Shown here one piece after another: positions 17,151 to 20,266 of a stretch of DNA of 20,266 nucleotides. The stretch spans positions 1 through 20,266 of the forward strand of contig NTKF01000024.1 of NCBI GenBank assembly GCA_002457295.1, in the 5' to 3' direction. The position numbers and the translations under genes are program-made. A model generated the notes under the pieces. It made no database searches. It was given only the letters and a program-made list of their open reading frames with translations, and was not told where the DNA came from. How positions within the stretch are numbered: position 1 is the stretch's first letter; every line of letters begins with the position of its first letter. The stretch comes from Flavobacteriales bacterium MED-G22. GTDB taxonomy: Bacteria; Bacteroidota; Bacteroidia; Flavobacteriales; Flavobacteriaceae.

Positions 17151-18749
17151 ATGAAAAATATATTCCTAATCTGCATAACCCTTAGTTTTTTGCTTGCGTG
17201 TAATCAAGAAAACAATACACCACCCAACATTGTTTTCATAATGTCTGATGACCACGCCTTTCAAGCGATTAGTGCTTATGGACATGAACTAAATAACACC
17301 CCTAATATAGATCGAATAGCCCAAGAAGGCGCCATATTTAAAAAAGCGTTTGTCACAAATTCTATTTGTGCTCCCAGCCGTGCGGTTATGCTAACAGGAA
17401 AACACAGTTTTGTGAATGGTAAGGTAGATAATATGCAAGATTTTAATTGGGATCAAGACAATTTTGCTAAACACCTTCAAAAAAATGGTTATCAAACGGC
17501 TATGGTTGGAAAAATTCACCTCAGAGGACTGCCACAAGGGTTTGATTATTCTGCCGTTTTGCCCGGTCAGGGGCATTATTATAATCCAGATTTTATCATC
17601 AATGGCGTAAAAGAGCGTATTGAGGGTTATGTGACTTCAGTGACCACTAAACTCAGTTTGGATTGGTTAAAAAACAAACGCGATAAAAGCAAGCCTTTCT
17701 TACTCCTATATCATCAAAAGGCACCACACCGAAATTGGAAACCCGAAAAAAAATATCTGACTTTATTTGACGACAAAACCTTTAGTCCCCCAGCCAATTT
17801 TTTTGACACTTATGAAAACAGGGGTACAGCTGCTAAAACCCAAGAGATGCTGATTGCTGCTTCAGAAGATCAAATAGCTGTGGCACACGGAAATGGAGGT
17901 CATGGTCGTTGGGGTCATGATTTTAAAATGTTAGTAGATCCTTATGGAAATAATACTGGATTTGAGAAAGAGCTCACCCGTTTTACACCTCAACAAAAAG
18001 AAGATTGGTTAGCGGCCTATACGCCTAAAAATGACGCCATGAAGGCCCAAAAAATGGATGATAAAGAGATTGCCCTATGGAAATTTAATCGCTACCTTAA
18101 AGATTATTTGCGCACAATTCAATCTGTAGATGATGGGGTTGGAAAGGTTTTAGATTATTTAGATCAAGAAGGGTTGACAGACAACACAATTGTAGTGTAT
18201 ACATCAGACCAAGGGTTCTACTTAGGAGAGCACGGGTGGTTTGACAAACGATTTATGTATGAAGAATCCTTAAGAACACCCTTGCTGATGCGATATCCTA
18301 AAGAAATTAAAGCGGGGGCTGTTATTGAGAAAATGGTTCAAAATTTAGACTTTGCACCCACCTTTCTAGACTATGCTGGAGTGCCTCAACCAGAGGATTT
18401 ACAAGGTATTTCTTTCAGGGATATAGTTAGTCAAAAAACAGAAGATTGGAGAGAAGCCATTTATTATACTTATTATGAATATCCATCTGTACATATGGTC
18501 AAAAGACATTATGGTGTGAGAACTGAACGCTATAAGTTGATGCATTTCTATTATGATATCGACGAGTGGGAACTCTATGATCTAGACAAAGATCCTAGTG
18601 AAATGAATAATGTTTATGGACTGGCTGACTATGCAGATATCCAAAAAGAATTGCATGACAAATTAACTGAGTTAAGAGCGTATTATGGTGATAGCGACGA
18701 GTTGGATCAAATGCATATAAATAATTATTTAACTCATCTTAAAAAATAA
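17151..18749 (+). CDS. Type I sulfatase (formylglycine-dependent), lipoprotein
   Basis: A 532-residue arylsulfatase-family enzyme. Lipobox LLAC with Cys17 indicates a surface or periplasmic lipoprotein. The calcium-binding Asp pair is Asp33-Asp34 in MSDDH. The active-site signature is C73-APSRAVMLTG, where Cys73 would be converted to formylglycine, so the cell needs a formylglycine-generating enzyme not seen here. Further family segments are AMVGKIHLRG, the late metal site TSDQGFYLGEHGWFDKR, and a C-terminal subdomain with DLDKDPSEMNNVY. The substrate is probably a sulfated polysaccharide, but no SusC/SusD pair, glycoside hydrolase or second sulfatase is nearby. The C-terminus ends normally. 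An Smr-like gene follows 39 bases later. Confidence 0.95.
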   Translation: MKNIFLICITLSFLLACNQENNTPPNIVFIMSDDHAFQAISAYGHELNNTPNIDRIAQEGAIFKKAFVTNSICAPSRAVMLTGKHSFVNGKVDNMQDFNWDQDNFAKHLQKNGYQTAMVGKIHLRGLPQGFDYSAVLPGQGHYYNPDFIINGVKERIEGYVTSVTTKLSLDWLKNKRDKSKPFLLLYHQKAPHRNWKPEKKYLTLFDDKTFSPPANFFDTYENRGTAAKTQEMLIAASEDQIAVAHGNGGHGRWGHDFKMLVDPYGNNTGFEKELTRFTPQQKEDWLAAYTPKNDAMKAQKMDDKEIALWKFNRYLKDYLRTIQSVDDGVGKVLDYLDQEGLTDNTIVVYTSDQGFYLGEHGWFDKRFMYEESLRTPLLMRYPKEIKAGAVIEKMVQNLDFAPTFLDYAGVPQPEDLQGISFRDIVSQKTEDWREAIYYTYYEYPSVHMVKRHYGVRTERYKLMHFYYDIDEWELYDLDKDPSEMNNVYGLADYADIQKELHDKLTELRAYYGDSDELDQMHINNYLTHLKK

Positions 18750-18788
18750 AAAAAGTCACAACAACTTCATAATTCATTTTAAGCGCTA

Positions 18789-19025
18789 TTGAATATAAAA
18801 ACCATTGACTTGCATGGAATTCGTCATAAGGAAGCAATGCTTCTTGTTCGTGAGACCTTGGATGAATTAAGCTTGAAACAAAGTTTTTCGCTAACTATAA
18901 TAACAGGAAATTCAAGTGTTTTACAGCATCGTATTTTTAATGAAGTTTTAGAAAGAACAAAGTACAATTATTTTATCCCCTCTTGGAATCTAGGACAAAT
19001 AGTTGTAGAATATATAGAGTTATAA
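18789..19025 (+). CDS. Stand-alone Smr/MutS2 C-terminal-domain-like protein (78 aa)
   Basis: Seventy-eight residues with the hallmark TIDLHGIRHKEAMLLVRETLDEL and, 20 residues on, LTIITGNSS, which correspond to the DLHG and ITGxG motifs of Smr domains. The second motif is ITGNSS rather than ITGKG, so nuclease activity is uncertain. No MutS-like or other domain is attached. An in-frame stop lies just upstream (TAA 18780-18782), so the only start that keeps the DLHG motif is TTG at 18789; the first ATG is about 16 codons later and would remove it. It follows the sulfatase gene by 39 bases and may share its transcript. Confidence 0.7.
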   Translation: MNIKTIDLHGIRHKEAMLLVRETLDELSLKQSFSLTIITGNSSVLQHRIFNEVLERTKYNYFIPSWNLGQIVVEYIEL

Positions 19026-19210
19026 TCTATTGACTTCTTTTCACTTCTTAATATCAGTATATATAATACTTTACATTCTTTTCGTTATATTTTATTTGGA
19101 CATATAAATTGATAAAATAGATTCATCATAAACTCTTATATCTACACTCTCATAATTTGACAAATTTTTACAACTATGATTAGCAATAATTGTAACTATC
19201 AAAAATAATT
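19026..19210. other. AT-rich stretch without recognisable gene
   Basis: Very AT-rich with stops in all frames. I see no RNA gene, terminator or convincing promoter. It runs into the left boundary of repeat copy A, where similarity to the 236-residue gene's leader stops. Confidence 0.5.
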
Positions 19211-19340
19211 TTTCATTTTAATTGATTTATGATTAATAATAACTCTAATATATAGAGAATGAGATTTATTTTAAAACATTACTAACTTCCCCCAAACTAA
19301 CACCCCCTAAAACCACTACATAGGAATCTCAGGGTTAAAA
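19211..19340 (-). repeat. Repeat copy A: orphan duplicate of a gene leader with vestigial start
   Basis: About 130 bases match 20136-20266 in the same orientation at roughly 80% by eye, including an identical 22-base run and a conserved palindrome CTCTAATATATAGAG (19243-19257). Copy B is the leader of the 236-residue secreted protein. Copy A keeps the equivalent ATG (19216-19214), but the frame reads only MKNYF and stops at TGA (19201-19199). The unit period is 925 bases. The repeat may extend right of 19340, but the equivalent part of copy B is outside the window. Confidence 0.85.
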
Positions 19341-19390
19341 CTATGATATCAATGGATTAGATGGAATTTGGATTGGAGGCGTTGGTGTAA

Positions 19391-19415
19391 AAGAAAAACC
19401 CTCCACTTGGGAGAG
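19391..19415 (-). terminator. Terminator of the 236-residue secreted protein gene
   Basis: On the minus strand, 15 bases after the stop codon, stem CTCTCC / GGAGGG (one G-T wobble) with a 5-base loop is followed by TTTTTCTT. Convincing intrinsic terminator for the gene ending at 19431. Confidence 0.75.
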
Positions 19416-19430
19416 TGATTTATTTATTTG

Positions 19431-20141
19431 CTAGTAGGTAGCTAACATTATTCTAAGGAAACTTCTTACAATTTTACCTCCTCCATTGGTTTCTAAGAAA
19501 TTATCCCATGCTTTTTCATGTTCATTTTGGCTGTATTTTGAGGGTAATTTACTATGCCCTCCAAATGCTCCTTTAAAATCTCTAAAACCTTGAACTACCC
19601 ATGCATTTCCCCCTGACGTATGGTGATGTCCAGCAGTAAAATTACCTGCAAATGTTAGCCTGTCTGGCTTGTTGTATTTAGAATTATATTTTTCATAAGC
19701 ATCAAGCCATTTATCATAGTCATTAACTTGTAAAGAATAAATTCTTTGAATAGGAAATTCGTCTGGATTTCCATTTGCATATGCAGCATCAATTTCTCCC
19801 ATAAACGCGTTATGGCCTTTAATATGGTTTCCCATTTTTTCAAGAAAAAGCATCCATGCATCATTTGGGGGTGATGAATATTGATTAGACATAGCGTCTA
19901 AACTACCATTAAATAAAATTTGATGACTAAAATTCCAATCAGGATCTTTGAAATGATTTTCAAAAAGTGCTACTGTAACGCCCTCAGCTAGACTGTATTT
20001 ACTAAAGTATTCATTGAATAATTTTAGAACTAATTCTTCACTCCCTGGATTAACATCAAACTGATATGCTGTCCAATAACCGATTTGAGCCTGAGCAGAC
20101 AAACAGACTGCGAGAAACGTTGTTAAAAAAAATTTTTTCAT
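19431..20141 (-). CDS. Secreted protein of unknown function (236 aa)
   Basis: I do not recognise this protein with certainty. It has a clear signal peptide (MKKFFLTTFLAVCLSAQAQIG) and a mature domain of about 215 residues. Two segments have a similar rhythm: one around GYWTAYQFDVNPGSEELVLKLF and EGVTVALFENHF, the other around IQRIYSLQVNDYDKWLDAYEKY. Each looks like a beta strand, a helix and another strand. This hints at two ferredoxin-like (dimeric alpha-beta barrel type) halves, which is inference. A Gly/His-rich stretch (FTAGHHHTSGGNAW) lies between strands of the second half and might bind metal. There are no transmembrane segments or lipobox. The gene has its own terminator, and its leader is duplicated 925 bases away. 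Confidence 0.85.
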   Translation of the reverse strand: MKKFFLTTFLAVCLSAQAQIGYWTAYQFDVNPGSEELVLKLFNEYFSKYSLAEGVTVALFENHFKDPDWNFSHQILFNGSLDAMSNQYSSPPNDAWMLFLEKMGNHIKGHNAFMGEIDAAYANGNPDEFPIQRIYSLQVNDYDKWLDAYEKYNSKYNKPDRLTFAGNFTAGHHHTSGGNAWVVQGFRDFKGAFGGHSKLPSKYSQNEHEKAWDNFLETNGGGKIVRSFLRIMLATY

Positions 20142-20266
20142 TATAATTGATTTATGATTAATAATACCTCTAATATATAGAGAATGAGATTTATTTCAAA
20201 ACAGTACAAACTTTCCACAAACAACACCCCCCTAAAAACCGCAACAACAGGGATCTTTGGTTAGAG
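20136..20266 (-). repeat. Repeat copy B: leader of the 236-residue secreted protein
   Basis: Functional counterpart of copy A. It spans the start codon (20141-20139) and at least 125 upstream bases, and contains the palindrome CTCTAATATATAGAG (20168-20182) and a run of six C (plus strand) near 20227-20232. It presumably carries the promoter, although I cannot pick out a clean TANNTTTG box. It runs to the window edge, so its right end is unknown. Confidence 0.85.

Noticed and set aside
19342..19434. Short plus-strand frame (YDINGLDGIWIGGVGVKE...) between repeat copy A and the terminator
   Set aside because: It looks protein-like but has no usable start, an in-frame stop just upstream, and overlaps the terminator of the opposite gene. 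At most a gene fragment; not supported.
20141..20227. Possible 28-residue leader peptide (GTG start) ending in TAATG onto the start of the 236-residue gene
   Set aside because: The frame is interrupted by a stop in repeat copy A, the codon content looks random and AT-driven, and there is no conserved peptide. Probably chance.
19211..20266. The two direct repeats as ends of a mobile element or attachment sites
   Set aside because: No transposase or integrase lies between them, and no target-site duplication is visible. One repeat spans a gene's start codon, which fits leader duplication better.

Overview
The window is AT-rich and tightly packed with protein genes. It looks like chromosomal DNA of a Bacteroidetes bacterium, most likely a marine member of the Flavobacteriaceae. 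The reasons are many SPI-type and SPII-type (lipoprotein) exported proteins, Bacteroidetes-typical families (DUF4136, DUF5522, DUF6150-like, an M23 peptidase paired with a MerR protein), almost no Shine-Dalgarno sequences, and at least one promoter of the Bacteroidetes type (TTG, 20-base spacer, TATATTTG) in front of an initiator tRNA. The species call is an inference from gene content.

Layout. Positions 1-4620 hold envelope and cofactor genes: a small Spy/CpxP-like exported protein on +, then on the minus strand a unit reading leftward as PLP-dependent desulfhydrase/ACC-deaminase-like enzyme, glucosaminidase-LysM lipoprotein, hemL, terminator, OmpA-family protein. Positions 4640-5389 (+) hold a 52-residue DUF5522 protein and a DUF4136 lipoprotein. 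Positions 5386-10731 are mainly conserved housekeeping: alaS (-), a membrane-anchored M23 peptidase with an abutting MerR gene (+), and der (-).

Positions 10857-15760 lie between the housekeeping GTPase genes der and era and look more accessory: a Gfo/Idh/MocA oxidoreductase, an exported class V aminotransferase-like PLP enzyme with a Tat-like signal, a heptaheme c-type cytochrome lipoprotein, a small secreted repeat protein resembling DUF6150 (a family reported to form a deeply knotted fold), and a lipoprotein esterase of the LpqC/PHB-depolymerase type. After an initiator tRNA with its own promoter and terminator come era, a lipoprotein sulfatase and a single-domain Smr-like protein.

The right end (19026-20266) has a roughly 400-base gene-free stretch and a secreted 236-residue protein of unknown function. 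The roughly 130-base leader of that gene is present a second time 925 bases downstream of the first on the gene's strand, followed by an ATG and a stop after five codons. This looks like the remnant of a lost tandem paralogue or a repeat-mediated rearrangement and is the clearest structure here not explained by ordinary annotation.

I found no CRISPR array, complete insertion sequence, phage module or recognisable defence system. Nothing proves a new system. The best leads are the duplicated leader, the exported PLP enzyme beside a heptaheme cytochrome, and the candidate knotted protein.
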